Source: Geomobilibacter sp964431365
GTDB taxonomy: Bacteria; Desulfobacterota; Desulfuromonadia; Geobacterales; DSM-12255
Direction of reading: 5' to 3'
NCBI GenBank assembly: GCA_964431365.1
Contig: CAYSJJ010000057.1
Coordinates: 1-27,511 of the forward strand
DNA: 27,511 bases
Shown here: positions 14,792 through 24,410 of the stretch, piece by piece
Layout: every line of letters starts with the position of its first letter
Position numbering within the stretch: position 1 is the stretch's first letter
The notes under the pieces: generated by a model
Told to the model about the DNA's origin: nothing
The model's input: the letters and a program-made list of their open reading frames with translations, nothing else
Databases searched by the model: none
Made by a program: the position numbers and the translations under genes

Positions 14792-16393
14792 ATGAGAACT
14801 CCGACCATTGTTGTGACAGCCTGCTGTATCGGCCTTGCCTTTCTTGCCGGTGCGTGGGTCAGCTATCAGACCCGCCCTAAGACGTCCGGAGCTTCCCGGC
14901 CCCCTCTTTACTACGTGGACCCGATGCACCCCGGCTACCGTTCCGACAAACCAGGCATCGCCCCGGATTGCGGGATGCCGCTGGAACCGGTGTACGCCGA
15001 AGGCGGAACACCGGTTGCCGGTTCCGGTCAACTCCCCCCCGGCACGGTACAGGTTTCTGCTGCCCAGATGCAGACCATCGGGGTGAAGGTTGCCCCGGTC
15101 GAAAGAAGCGGCGGCATGGAAATGCTCCGCGTAACCGGCCGGGTCGTCCCTGACGAGCGACGGATCTATCGTCTGACCGCTGCCGTTGACGGTTGGGTGC
15201 AGAGCAGCGGGTCGTTGACGTCCGGCAGCCTGGTCAAGAAGAACGAAACCCTTCTCTCGTACTATGCCCCGGATTTTCTGGCAGCCATCCAGGCCTACAT
15301 CTTCGCCCTCGGTTCGATGGACCGGACCATGGCCGTACAGGGAATAAAGCCGGGCGGCCCGACGGAAATCAACAATTCCAGTCTGCACAACTACCAGAAC
15401 ACGCTGCGCAATCTGGGGATGAGCGAACTGCAGCTCCGGGAAATCGCCAAAACCCGTGAACCGACCGAGAACATCAGGATCATCGCCCCGGCGGAAGGGA
15501 TCGTACTGGCCCGGAACGTCTATCCCGGCCTGAAATTCGAGCGCGGCTCGGAGTTCTACCGGATTGCCAACCTGGACAAGGTATGGGTACTTGCCGACAC
15601 CTACGGGGCCGAAGCCGACATCCTGAAGCCCGGCACCCGGGTGAAGGTCAGCATCCCCAAAAGGGACCGGAGCTACAGGGGGGTCGTCACCGATGTGCCG
15701 CCCATCTTCGATCCGGTCAGCCGAACGCTCAAGGTGCGCCTGGATGTGGACAATCCCGGCTACGTCCTCCGCCCGGACATGTTCGTCGACGTCGAATTGC
15801 CGCTGAAGCTGCCGGCCATGCTCTCCGTGCCGGCCGAGGCACTGCTCGATTCCGGCCTGAAGAAGACGGTCTTTGTCGAGAAGGGGATCGGCATTTTCGA
15901 ACCGCGCGAGGTGGAAACCGGCCGCAGCATCGGCAACCGGGTCGAGATCGTTGCCGGCCTCAAGGAGGGCGAACGGATCGCCATCTCCGGCACCTTCCTG
16001 CTCGACTCGGAGAGCCGGATGAAAAGCGCGGCCACCGGCATTTCCGGTACCCCGCGCCAGGACCCGGTCTGCGGGATGTACGTCGACGAGGCGAAGGCGC
16101 AAGCGGCAGGCCTCACGGTTGTCTCCGGCGGCGTCACCTACTACTTCTGCTCGGTCGATGACAGGAACCGGTTCCTGAAGGACCCCGCGGCCAAAAAGCC
16201 GATGCCGGTTCCTCCCGCTCCGGCCGTTCAGCCGGCCCGACCGGCAGCGAATAAGAACGGACCGGAAGGCCACGTGCCCCACGCACGACCGGCAACATCG
16301 GCCGACGAACATGCCGGCCACCAGATGTCGCCGTCCATGTCTGCTCCGCAGACCCCCGCAGCCCCCCACGGATCGGGAATGAAGCATGATTGA
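14792..16393 (+). CDS. cusB: CusB-type RND efflux periplasmic adaptor with added metal-binding domains
   Basis: Membrane-fusion protein of 533 residues that links an inner-membrane RND pump to an outer-membrane channel. After an N-terminal membrane anchor (about 5-25) comes a heavy-metal-binding domain (YYVDPMHPGY, 40-49, and DCGMPLEPVY, 59-68). The adaptor core then runs from about 95 to 410: barrel-sandwich, hairpin, beta-barrel and membrane-proximal parts, with segments such as RIIAPAEGIV and RPDMFVDVELPL. Residues about 423-470 are a YHS domain (DPVCGMYVDE, YYFCS), and the last 45 or so residues are rich in His (6) and Met (3). The last two modules are unusual additions. The ribosome site is weak, hinting at coupling with the preceding gene. 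The gene overlaps cusA by 8 bases. Cu(I)/Ag(I) is the likeliest substrate. Confidence 0.92.
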   Translation: MRTPTIVVTACCIGLAFLAGAWVSYQTRPKTSGASRPPLYYVDPMHPGYRSDKPGIAPDCGMPLEPVYAEGGTPVAGSGQLPPGTVQVSAAQMQTIGVKVAPVERSGGMEMLRVTGRVVPDERRIYRLTAAVDGWVQSSGSLTSGSLVKKNETLLSYYAPDFLAAIQAYIFALGSMDRTMAVQGIKPGGPTEINNSSLHNYQNTLRNLGMSELQLREIAKTREPTENIRIIAPAEGIVLARNVYPGLKFERGSEFYRIANLDKVWVLADTYGAEADILKPGTRVKVSIPKRDRSYRGVVTDVPPIFDPVSRTLKVRLDVDNPGYVLRPDMFVDVELPLKLPAMLSVPAEALLDSGLKKTVFVEKGIGIFEPREVETGRSIGNRVEIVAGLKEGERIAISGTFLLDSESRMKSAATGISGTPRQDPVCGMYVDEAKAQAAGLTVVSGGVTYYFCSVDDRNRFLKDPAAKKPMPVPPAPAVQPARPAANKNGPEGHVPHARPATSADEHAGHQMSPSMSAPQTPAAPHGSGMKHD

Positions 16394-19300
16394 CCGCATC
16401 ATCGAGTTCTCGGCGGCCAACCGGTTCCTGATCCTGATCCTGACCGCCCTGGCAGCTGTCTGGGGATGGTGGTCGCTGCGTCATCTGCCGGTGGACGCCA
16501 TCCCCGACCTCTCCGACACCCAGGTCATCATCTACTCTCGCTGGGACCGGAGTCCGGACATCATCGAAGACCAGGTCACCTACCCGATCGTTTCGGCGAT
16601 GCTCGGCGCCCCGAAGGTCAAGACCGTCCGCGGCTTCTCCGATTTCGGCTACTCGTTCGTCTATGTGATCTTCGAAGAGGGAACTGACATCTACTGGGCG
16701 CGAACGCGCACCCTGGAGTATCTCTCCGGTGTCCAGTCCCGTCTTCCCCAAGGGGTCCGCACCGAGCTCGGACCCGATGCCACCGGACTCGGCTGGGTCT
16801 TCCAGTACGCGCTGGTGGACACCACGGGAACCCGCAGCCTTGCAGAGCTACGCTCCTACCAGGACTGGTATCTCCGGTACTACCTGAAGAGCGTGCCCGG
16901 GGTGGCCGAGGTGGCTCCGGTCGGTGGTTTTGTCAAACAGTACCAGGTCAACGTCGATCCGAACCGCCTGCAGTCCTACGGCCTCTCCATCAACAAGGTG
17001 GCCGAGGCCGTACGGACCGGCAACAACGAAGTCGGCGGGCGGCTCTTGGAGTTCGGCGGCACCGAATACATGGTCCGGGGGCGGGGCTACGCCCGATCCA
17101 TTGAGGATTTCGGTGCCATTGTGGTGTCGGTCAGCGAAAGCGGTACCCCGATCCGCGTTCGTGACCTGGGAACGGTCACCGTCGGTCCCGACCTCCGCCG
17201 GGGCGTGGCCGACCTGAACGGTACCGGCGACGTCGTCTCCGGCATCATCGTCATGCGGCAGGGGAGCAACGCCCTGCAGGTGATCGACCGGGTCAAGGCG
17301 AAGATCAGGGAGATCGAACCGGGCCTCCCCAGCGGCATGAAGATCGTGCCGGTCTACGACCGATCCGATCTGATCCTGCGCAGCATTGCCACCCTCAAGT
17401 CAACGCTTCTGGAGGTGATCGTCACCGTACTCCTGGTGATCGTCTTCTTTCTCCGCCACCTCCCCAGCGCCCTGATTCCTGCCGTCACCATACCGTGCGC
17501 GGTCCTGATCTCCTTCATACCCCTCCGCTTGATGGGGGTGAACGCCAACATCATGTCCCTGGGTGGGATCGCCATCGCCATCGGCGCACTGGTGGACGCG
17601 GCGATCGTCGTTGTCGAGCAGACCCACAAAAAACTGGAGGCCTGGGAGGCGGGCGGCCGCGTCGGAGAGCAGCGAACCATCATCCTCTCCGCCATCAAGG
17701 AGGTCGGCGGGCCGAGCTTCTTCGCCCTCCTGGTGATCGCCGTCTCGTTCCTGCCGGTCTTCGCCCTGGAGGCCCAGGAGGGGCGCCTGTTCAAGCCGCT
17801 GGCCTACACCAAGACCCTGGCCATGGCCGTTGCCGCTTTCCTGACCATCACCCTCGATCCGGCACTCCGGGTGATCCTGACCCATGCGAGGGAGTTCTCC
17901 TTCCGGCCGCGCCTGCTGAGCCGCGCAGTGAACGCCTTCACAGCGGCGCCGTTCCGGCCGGAGATGGAGCAGTCGTTCAGCAGGGGGCTGATCAACCTGT
18001 ACGAGCCGGTTGCCGACTGGGCCCTTCGCCGGAAATGGTGGGTCATCGGAACGGCCCTCGTGCTTATCGTCGCCACCGTCCCGGTCGCCCGACACCTGGG
18101 GAGCGAGTTCATGCCGCCTCTGGACGAGGGGAGCCTCTTCTACATGCCGACCACCATGCCGGGTATCTCGGTGGGAGAGGCGCAGAAGCTCCTCCAGACC
18201 ACCGACCGGATCATCGCTCGATTCCCCGAGGTGGACAAGGTCCTGGGCAAGGCGGGTCGGGCCGAGACCTCCACCGATCCTGCACCGCTCTCCATGCTGG
18301 AGACGGTGATCGTTCTGAAGCCGAAGGAGATGTGGCGGAAAAAGGATACGTGGTACTCCGGCTGGGCGCCCGAATGGCTGAAGTCTGTGCTCCGCAAGGT
18401 CTCCCCGGACACCATTTCGCGGGAGGATCTGGTCTCGGAGCTGAACAACGCCCTCAAATTGCCCGGGGTCTCCAATGCCTGGACCATGCCGATCAAAGGA
18501 CGGATCGACATGCTAACCACCGGCATCCGGACCCCCCTCGGCCTGAAGATCTCCGGCGCCAACCTGACCGAGATCGAGCAGATCGGCGGCCAGGCAGAGT
18601 CGATCCTGCGGCCGCTGCGAGGGACCCGTTCCGTCTTTGCCGAGCGGACCGGCGGCGGCTATTTCCTGGACATCGCCTGGAACCGTGACGAACTGGCCCG
18701 CTACGGCCTGAGCGTCGACGAGGCGCAAGGCGTCATTCAGAGCGCCATCGGCGGCGACAACGTCACCACCGCCATCCAGGGGCGGGAGCGCTACCCGGTG
18801 AACGTCCGCTATCTGCGGGACTTCCGGGGGGACCTACCGTCTCTTCGCCGCGTACTGGTTCCGGTTGAAGGGGGGAAACGTCAGGTCCCCCTCGGCGAAC
18901 TGGCCGAGGTCAGTGTCGTGAACGGTCCGGCCATGATCCGGAACGAGGACGGGCTGCTCACCGGCTACGTCTACATAGACCTGGCCGGCCGCGACCCCCG
19001 GGGATATATCGATGAGGCGGCGCCGCTCCTCAAGAAGAGCATCGAACTCCCCCCCGGCTACGCGATCTCCTGGAGCGGCCAGTTCGAGGCGATGGAGCGG
19101 GTGAAGGAACGCCTGACGAAGGTCATCCCCATCACCCTTCTCCTGATCGTCGGCCTCCTCTACCTGAACACCCGCTCTTTAGCCAAGACCGCCATCGTAC
19201 TCCTGGCTGTCCCGTTTTCGGCAATCGGAGCCTTCTGGTTCCTGCACCTGCTCGGCTACAATCTCAGTATCGGCGTCTGGGTCGGCCTGATCGCCCTTCT

Positions 19301-19685
19301 GGGGGTGGATGCCGAGACCGGCGTCTTCATGCTCCTTTACCTCGACCTGGCTTATGCGCAAGCCAGGAACGAGGGGCGACTGCGGAGTCTCGACGACCTG
19401 CGGAGGGCGATCATGAGCGGCGCGGTCAAGCGTATCCGACCGAAGTTCATGACCGCGGCAACCATGTTTCTCGGCCTGGTGCCGATCATGTGGTCAACCG
19501 GTGCCGGTTCCGATGTCATGAAACATATCGCTGCCCCGATGATCGGCGGCATATTCACGTCATTCCTGCTGGAACTCCTGGTCTATCCCGTGATTTACGA
19601 ACTCTGGAAGTGGCACTTCGAACTCGGGCCGGCCCTGACAAAGGGCGCGTCGGTACCGGCGACGGCATCCCCGGATGCCCCATGA
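16386..19685 (+). CDS. cusA: CusA-type heavy-metal RND efflux pump
   Basis: An inner-membrane proton-driven pump of 1099 residues from the HME-RND family, exporting Cu(I)/Ag(I) from the periplasm or cytoplasm through CusB. It has the RND layout: TM1 near 14-32, a large periplasmic loop, then TM2-6, a second periplasmic loop and TM8-12. The family motif GGIAIAIGALVDAAIVVVEQ lies in TM4. Segments matching metal-site methionines of E. coli CusA are present (PAPLSMLET with Met637, GRIDMLTTGI with Met709). Its start codon lies inside the cusB end and its stop overlaps the next gene (ATGA). It is slightly longer than E. coli CusA (1047), with a hydrophilic insert around MWRKKDTWYSGWAPEWLKSV. No CusC outer-membrane gene is adjacent. 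Metal choice is inferred from the family. Confidence 0.93.
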   Translation: MIDRIIEFSAANRFLILILTALAAVWGWWSLRHLPVDAIPDLSDTQVIIYSRWDRSPDIIEDQVTYPIVSAMLGAPKVKTVRGFSDFGYSFVYVIFEEGTDIYWARTRTLEYLSGVQSRLPQGVRTELGPDATGLGWVFQYALVDTTGTRSLAELRSYQDWYLRYYLKSVPGVAEVAPVGGFVKQYQVNVDPNRLQSYGLSINKVAEAVRTGNNEVGGRLLEFGGTEYMVRGRGYARSIEDFGAIVVSVSESGTPIRVRDLGTVTVGPDLRRGVADLNGTGDVVSGIIVMRQGSNALQVIDRVKAKIREIEPGLPSGMKIVPVYDRSDLILRSIATLKSTLLEVIVTVLLVIVFFLRHLPSALIPAVTIPCAVLISFIPLRLMGVNANIMSLGGIAIAIGALVDAAIVVVEQTHKKLEAWEAGGRVGEQRTIILSAIKEVGGPSFFALLVIAVSFLPVFALEAQEGRLFKPLAYTKTLAMAVAAFLTITLDPALRVILTHAREFSFRPRLLSRAVNAFTAAPFRPEMEQSFSRGLINLYEPVADWALRRKWWVIGTALVLIVATVPVARHLGSEFMPPLDEGSLFYMPTTMPGISVGEAQKLLQTTDRIIARFPEVDKVLGKAGRAETSTDPAPLSMLETVIVLKPKEMWRKKDTWYSGWAPEWLKSVLRKVSPDTISREDLVSELNNALKLPGVSNAWTMPIKGRIDMLTTGIRTPLGLKISGANLTEIEQIGGQAESILRPLRGTRSVFAERTGGGYFLDIAWNRDELARYGLSVDEAQGVIQSAIGGDNVTTAIQGRERYPVNVRYLRDFRGDLPSLRRVLVPVEGGKRQVPLGELAEVSVVNGPAMIRNEDGLLTGYVYIDLAGRDPRGYIDEAAPLLKKSIELPPGYAISWSGQFEAMERVKERLTKVIPITLLLIVGLLYLNTRSLAKTAIVLLAVPFSAIGAFWFLHLLGYNLSIGVWVGLIALLGVDAETGVFMLLYLDLAYAQARNEGRLRSLDDLRRAIMSGAVKRIRPKFMTAATMFLGLVPIMWSTGAGSDVMKHIAAPMIGGIFTSFLLELLVYPVIYELWKWHFELGPALTKGASVPATASPDAP

Positions 19686-20230
19686 AATCGGATGATCCCA
19701 TGCAGACCAAATCCCTTACCACGAGAACTAATTTACTGAAAAGGGCGCTCTTTGTTGCCACGCTGGCCCTTCTCCTCCCCATGGCGGGGACCGGTGCGGC
19801 AGAGGGCGCCCTCCGCATTGGCGATCCGGCTCCACGCATCGACCTTGCCGACCTAGCCGGGGTCAGCGTCCCCCTCCCCGCCACCACCCGCAGCCAGGTG
19901 ACTGTCATCCATTTCTGGACTACCGGCTGCGGCGCCTGCCGTGAAGAGATGCAGACCTTTGACGGGCTCTATCGGACCTATCGCCGAAAAGGGGTCGCCA
20001 TCTTTGCGGTCAATATCGGCGACCAGCGGGAGGTTATCAGGGAGACACTGGCCGGGGTCTCTGTTTCATTCCCGATACTGACCGATCCCACCAGAAAAAG
20101 CGTCAAGCCGTACAACGTGACCGGAGTACCGAGAACCTTCATTCTCGACCGTAACGGCACCATCCGCTACAAGATCATCGGCAGCACCTCCCGGGAGATC
20201 CTCGCCAAATACATCCAGAGTCTGCTCTAG
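19682..20230 (+). CDS. TlpA-like thioredoxin-fold protein, exported
   Basis: A protein of 182 residues with an N-terminal signal or anchor (LLKRALFVATLALLLPMAG, about 18-36) and a redoxin domain typical of TlpA/ResA. WTTGCGAC supplies the redox pair Cys83 and Cys86, with the cis-proline Pro150 in VTGVPRTF. It is probably a periplasmic thiol oxidoreductase that keeps metal-binding or cytochrome cysteines reduced. The start ATG overlaps the cusA stop (ATGA), so translation is coupled; an internal ATG at 19700 is an alternative. It is the last gene of the efflux operon. The fit with copper handling is sensible because copper oxidises periplasmic thiols, but its actual partner is not known. Confidence 0.88.
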   Translation: MKSDDPMQTKSLTTRTNLLKRALFVATLALLLPMAGTGAAEGALRIGDPAPRIDLADLAGVSVPLPATTRSQVTVIHFWTTGCGACREEMQTFDGLYRTYRRKGVAIFAVNIGDQREVIRETLAGVSVSFPILTDPTRKSVKPYNVTGVPRTFILDRNGTIRYKIIGSTSREILAKYIQSLL

Positions 20231-20269
20231 CACCGCCCCCTTTACCGCTTCTCCCTACATCCATCCCGT

Positions 20270-20318
20270 GCCACGTGTGTGGCTAATTTCGGCCACTCCC
20301 GTGGCCATTTTTAGCCAC
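20270..20318 (+). promoter_or_regulatory. Tandem GTGGC-N8-GCCAC dyads, probable enhancer of the liv operon
   Basis: Two 18-base dyads of identical form, GTGGC-N8-GCCAC, lie at 20279-20296 and 20301-20318, centres 22 bases apart (two helical turns). A lone GCCAC half-site at 20270-20274 keeps the same 22-base period. The dyad centres would be near -129 and -107 of the sigma-54 start, the usual position for an enhancer-binding protein. The pair can also fold as one long hairpin (outer arms 20276-20286 and 20311-20321), so a role as terminator of the efflux operon is an alternative. Confidence 0.7.
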
Positions 20319-20389
20319 ACATCGCCCAACCTATCGACACCTTCGCAGCACACTCTCTTTAAAAACATGGTTTTATATTTAATTAAAAG

Positions 20390-20406
20390 ATGGCACCTTC
20401 ATTGCA
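20390..20406 (+). promoter_or_regulatory. Sigma-54 promoter of the liv operon
   Basis: ATGGCACCTTCATTGCA matches the sigma-54 consensus closely: TGGCAC and TTGCA, with GG (20392-20393) and GC (20404-20405) exactly 10 bases apart. The predicted start is near 20417, 60 bases before livK. Upstream is AT-rich DNA (including the palindrome TTTAATTAAA at 20378-20387), as would suit DNA bending between enhancer and promoter. Confidence 0.85.
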
Positions 20407-20476
20407 AAATAAACAACGTATCGTAAAGTAAGATTAGCTAAACATAACAATCCACTACACAAGGGGGTACAGACGG

Positions 20477-21637
20477 ATGAAAAGACAAATGACTGCACTG
20501 GCGCTGTCTCTATGCATGGCAGTGCCCGGCCTGGCGCAGGCGGCAAAAGTAAAAATAGGTTTTGTTAACTCCATTACGGGGCCGGAAGCCCCCATCGGAG
20601 AAAACCTGACAAACGGCGTTACGCTTGCACTGGAGGACCTTAAAAAGAAAGGGATCGACGTAGAGCTCGTCAAGGAAGACGACACCGGCAAGCCGGAGAA
20701 ATCGATGGCGGCCTTCGAAAAAATGGCCACCCGCGACAAGGTGGCCGGCGTGGTCGGCCCTTACAGCTCCAAGTGCGCCAACGCCGTAGCCAAGCTGGCC
20801 GAAAAATACAAGACCCCGCTCCTCATCCCGGTGGCCTCGAAAGAGGAGATCACCCGACAGAACCTGAAGTGGACCTTCCGCCTCTCCGCCACCACCAACG
20901 ACTACGCCAATATCCTGCTGGACATGGCCACCTCCCTCGGCAAGCCGAAGACCATTGCCATCATCAACGAGAATACCGACTTCGGCACCTCCGGCGCCCG
21001 GTCTGCCAAGGCCTATGCGGCCAAGAAAGGGATCAAGGTCGTGGCCGAGGAGGCCTACTCCCCAGGCTCCCCCGACTACCGGTCCACCCTTTCCAAGATC
21101 AAGGGCCAGAAACCTGATCTGGTCTTCATGGTCTCCTACGTGGCGGACGCCATCCTGCTGATGCGCCAGTCCCGAGAGATCGGCATCACCCCCCAGGCAT
21201 TTCTGGGAGCCGGCGCAGGCTTCTCCGTCGCCCAGTTCGCCAAGGAAAAGGACATCTCCAACAATGTGTTCTCAAGCACCCAGTGGACCGGCGACGTGAA
21301 CTGGCCCGGCGCCAAGGAGTTCAACAAGCGCTACAAGACGAAGTTCGGCAAGGAGCCGACCTATCACGCCGCCACAGCCTACGCCTCCATGATCATCATG
21401 GCCGAGACCGCCGCCAAGGAAGCCGGCAGCCAGGAGAAGATGCGCAACGACCTCAAGACCGGCAAGTGGAACGGCATCATGGGCGAGGTGACCTTCCGCG
21501 ACTATGATGGGTACTCGAACCAGAACAAGCACCAGATGCTGGTGGAGCAGGTCCAGAACGGCGTCCACGAGACGGTCTATCCCCAGAAATACACCTCCAA
21601 GAAGCCGATCTATCCGTTCCCGGGGTGGAAGAAGTAA
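20477..21637 (+). CDS. livK: Branched-chain amino-acid ABC transporter, periplasmic binding protein
   Basis: A type 1 periplasmic binding protein of 386 residues (LivK/LivJ family) that captures branched-chain or related amino acids for the LivHMGF transporter. A signal peptide (cleavage after AQA, residue 22) precedes KVKIGFVNSITGPEAPIGEN, the typical first strand. GVVGPYSSKCANAV and PVASKEEIT are in ligand-binding positions. Its ribosome site is AAGGGGG at 20461. It is the first gene of the liv operon, behind a sigma-54 promoter, and a stem-loop separates it from livH, as is common where the binding protein must be made in excess. The exact ligand cannot be read; many such proteins bind aromatic acids, amides or other amino acids. 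Confidence 0.93.
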   Translation: MKRQMTALALSLCMAVPGLAQAAKVKIGFVNSITGPEAPIGENLTNGVTLALEDLKKKGIDVELVKEDDTGKPEKSMAAFEKMATRDKVAGVVGPYSSKCANAVAKLAEKYKTPLLIPVASKEEITRQNLKWTFRLSATTNDYANILLDMATSLGKPKTIAIINENTDFGTSGARSAKAYAAKKGIKVVAEEAYSPGSPDYRSTLSKIKGQKPDLVFMVSYVADAILLMRQSREIGITPQAFLGAGAGFSVAQFAKEKDISNNVFSSTQWTGDVNWPGAKEFNKRYKTKFGKEPTYHAATAYASMIIMAETAAKEAGSQEKMRNDLKTGKWNGIMGEVTFRDYDGYSNQNKHQMLVEQVQNGVHETVYPQKYTSKKPIYPFPGWKK

Positions 21638-21659
21638 CACGATCAGGAAACAGGGGGCA

Positions 21660-21700
21660 GGGACCAGGGAACGGTAGAAACATCTATCATCCCTGGTCCC
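21660..21700 (+). promoter_or_regulatory. Intercistronic stem-loop between livK and livH
   Basis: Perfect 11-base arms GGGACCAGGGA (21660-21670) and TCCCTGGTCCC (21690-21700) enclose a 19-base loop, with no T-tract. It probably stabilises the livK message or causes partial termination, so that the binding protein outnumbers the membrane parts. Confidence 0.65.
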
Positions 21701-21724
21701 CGATCCACTTTTCGGAGCCATTAC

Positions 21725-22591
21725 ATGACCATCTTCATCCAGTCTCTCATCAGCGGCATCCTGATCGGCGGCGTCTATGCCCTGATCGGCATCGGCCTGA
21801 CCATCATCTTCGGCGTCATGCGGGTGATAAACTTTGCCCACGGCGACCTGCTGATGCTGGGCATGTATGCCACCTACTTCCTGTTCACCATTGCCGGGGT
21901 GGACCCGTTCGTTTCCATCGTCTTTACCATCCCGCTCATGTTCCTCTACGGCGGGTTCCTGCAGAAGGTCTTCATCAACAAGGTGCTGGGCGCTCTCCCC
22001 CAGAACCAGATACTCCTCACCATCGGTCTCGGCCTGATCATGAGCAACGCGATCATGCTCGCCTGCACGTCGGACTACAAGATCCTGACGACCACCTACT
22101 CCTCCAGCAGCGTCGACGTGCTGGGGATCTCCATCTCGCAGCCCCTGGTCATCTCCTTCGTCATCACGGCCGCCATTACCGCCGCACTTTACTGGTTCCT
22201 GCTCAAGACCGACACCGGCCAGGCCATCCGCGCCACGGCCCAGGACCGGGAAGCGGCCCAGCTGATGGGGATCAACGTGAAACGGATGTCCATCATCGCC
22301 TTCGGACTCGGCGCCTCCCTGGCCGGCACAGCCGGGGCACTGATCTCCCCGACCTACTACATCTTTCCCCAGGTCGGAAGCACTTTCACCCTGAAGGCCT
22401 TCGTCATCACGGTCCTCGGCGGCATGGGGAGCATTGTCGGAGCGACGCTGGGGGGGGTACTCATCGGCATTGCCGAATCCATCGGCGGCGTCTATATCGG
22501 TTCAGGGTGGAAAGAAGTGATCGTCTTTGTCCTCTTTCTCCTGGTACTCCTCTTCAAGCCCTCCGGCTTGATGGGCAAATCAAACGCATAG
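21725..22591 (+). CDS. livH: Branched-chain amino-acid ABC transporter permease LivH
   Basis: An inner-membrane permease of 288 residues with about eight hydrophobic segments. The family-typical IGIGLTIIFGVMRVINFAHG is at the N terminus, and the cytoplasmic ATPase-contact loop near AIRATAQDREAAQLMGINV precedes later membrane helices. It pairs with LivM to form the translocation channel. GGAG lies 8 bases before the ATG. It is 87 bases downstream of livK, beyond the stem-loop, and 17 bases ahead of livM. Length and order are normal for the family. Confidence 0.95.
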   Translation: MTIFIQSLISGILIGGVYALIGIGLTIIFGVMRVINFAHGDLLMLGMYATYFLFTIAGVDPFVSIVFTIPLMFLYGGFLQKVFINKVLGALPQNQILLTIGLGLIMSNAIMLACTSDYKILTTTYSSSSVDVLGISISQPLVISFVITAAITAALYWFLLKTDTGQAIRATAQDREAAQLMGINVKRMSIIAFGLGASLAGTAGALISPTYYIFPQVGSTFTLKAFVITVLGGMGSIVGATLGGVLIGIAESIGGVYIGSGWKEVIVFVLFLLVLLFKPSGLMGKSNA

Positions 22592-22608
22592 TCGGCGGAG
22601 TCGTATTC

Positions 22609-23690
22609 ATGCACATGTTACCGCACTCTCTTGCAAACAACCGGGGAGCCTCCCCGGTCAGAATAGTCATCACCCTGGCGGTCGTGGCGTCCCTCTTCTT
22701 CTTTCCGCGACTGGTGGAGAGCACCTACGCCCTCCACATGATGATTCTCATCTTCATCAGCATCATCATGGGGTCCAGTTGGAACATCCTCGGCGGGTAT
22801 ACGGGACAGTACTCGGTGGGACACGCAGCCTATTTCGGAGTCGGAGCCTACACGACCATGATGCTGCTGCAGTTCAAGCAGATCCCACCCTGGTACGGCA
22901 TGTGGGTCGGCATGCTGGCGGCCCTGGCCACGGCGCTGATCATCGGCAGCATCTGCTTCCGGCTGCGGGGCCCCTATTTCGTTCTCGCCTCCATTGCCGT
23001 GGCCGAGATCTTCCGGGTCACCACCCTCAACCTGAAGGATGTGACGAACGGGGCGGAAGGGATCCTGACCACCGAACTCCCGCCGTTCAAGATCGGCGGG
23101 ACCGTCGTCACCGATTTCGTCTCAAAGGTGCCGTTCTATTACGTGGGACTCACCTGCGTGCTGCTCATCATCGCCGTTTCCTGGCTGGTGCAGCACTCCA
23201 AGCTCGGCTATTACTTCCAGGCCATCCGTGAAGACCAGGACGCCGCCCACTCCCTGGGCATCAACCTGACCATCTTCAAGAACGCGGCACTGGCCATTTC
23301 GGCGATATTCACCTCCCTGGCCGGGAGCCTCTACGCGATCTACGTCGGCTTCATCGATCCGACCACGGTCCTGGCCCTCGACCTGTCGGTGCAGATCGTC
23401 CTCATCTGCATCATCGGGGGGATCGGCACCATCTACGGACCGGTCATCGGCGCGCTGGTGCTGATCCCGCTGTCAGAGGCACTGCGCAGCAACATGATAG
23501 CAGAAGGGCTCATCAAATCGGGACTGGTCAGCGCGGAGTCGGGGGTCGGCACGTTTCTCACCGAGAACCTTTCCCACGCCCATGTCCTGATCTACGGAAT
23601 CCTGGTGGTGATCGTCATCCTCTATATGCCTGACGGCGTGCTCGGCTTCTTCAACAATCTTGCTGCCAAGCGGAACAGGGGGAATGCCTG

Positions 23691-23691
<1 letters not shown>
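22609..23691 (+). CDS. livM: Branched-chain amino-acid ABC transporter permease LivM
   Basis: The second permease, 360 residues with about nine to ten membrane segments. It includes SWNILGGYTGQYSVGHAAYF and the ATPase-contact loop YYFQAIREDQDAAHSLGINL. The reading frame is open far upstream through livH, but the protein begins at ATG 22609, which has GGAG 8 bases before it; an ATG two codons later is a minor alternative. Its stop overlaps the livG start by one base (TGATG). No anomalies. Confidence 0.93.

Positions 23692-24402
<711 letters not shown>

Positions 24403-24410
<8 letters not shown>

Noticed and set aside
14720..16420. 566-codon minus-strand open frame opposite cusB
   Set aside because: Antisense shadow of cusB; no recognisable domain and no ribosome site.
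20276..20321. Simple intrinsic terminator of the efflux operon
   Set aside because: Not rejected outright, but demoted: there is no T-tract after the hairpin, and the repeated dyad format with 22-base period and the downstream sigma-54 promoter fit an enhancer better.
21625..22608. N-terminal extension of the livM reading frame through livH, suggesting a fusion
   Set aside because: The frame is merely open; the upstream part is the out-of-frame translation of livH (Arg/His/Pro-rich), and LivM homology begins at ATG 22609 with a proper ribosome site.
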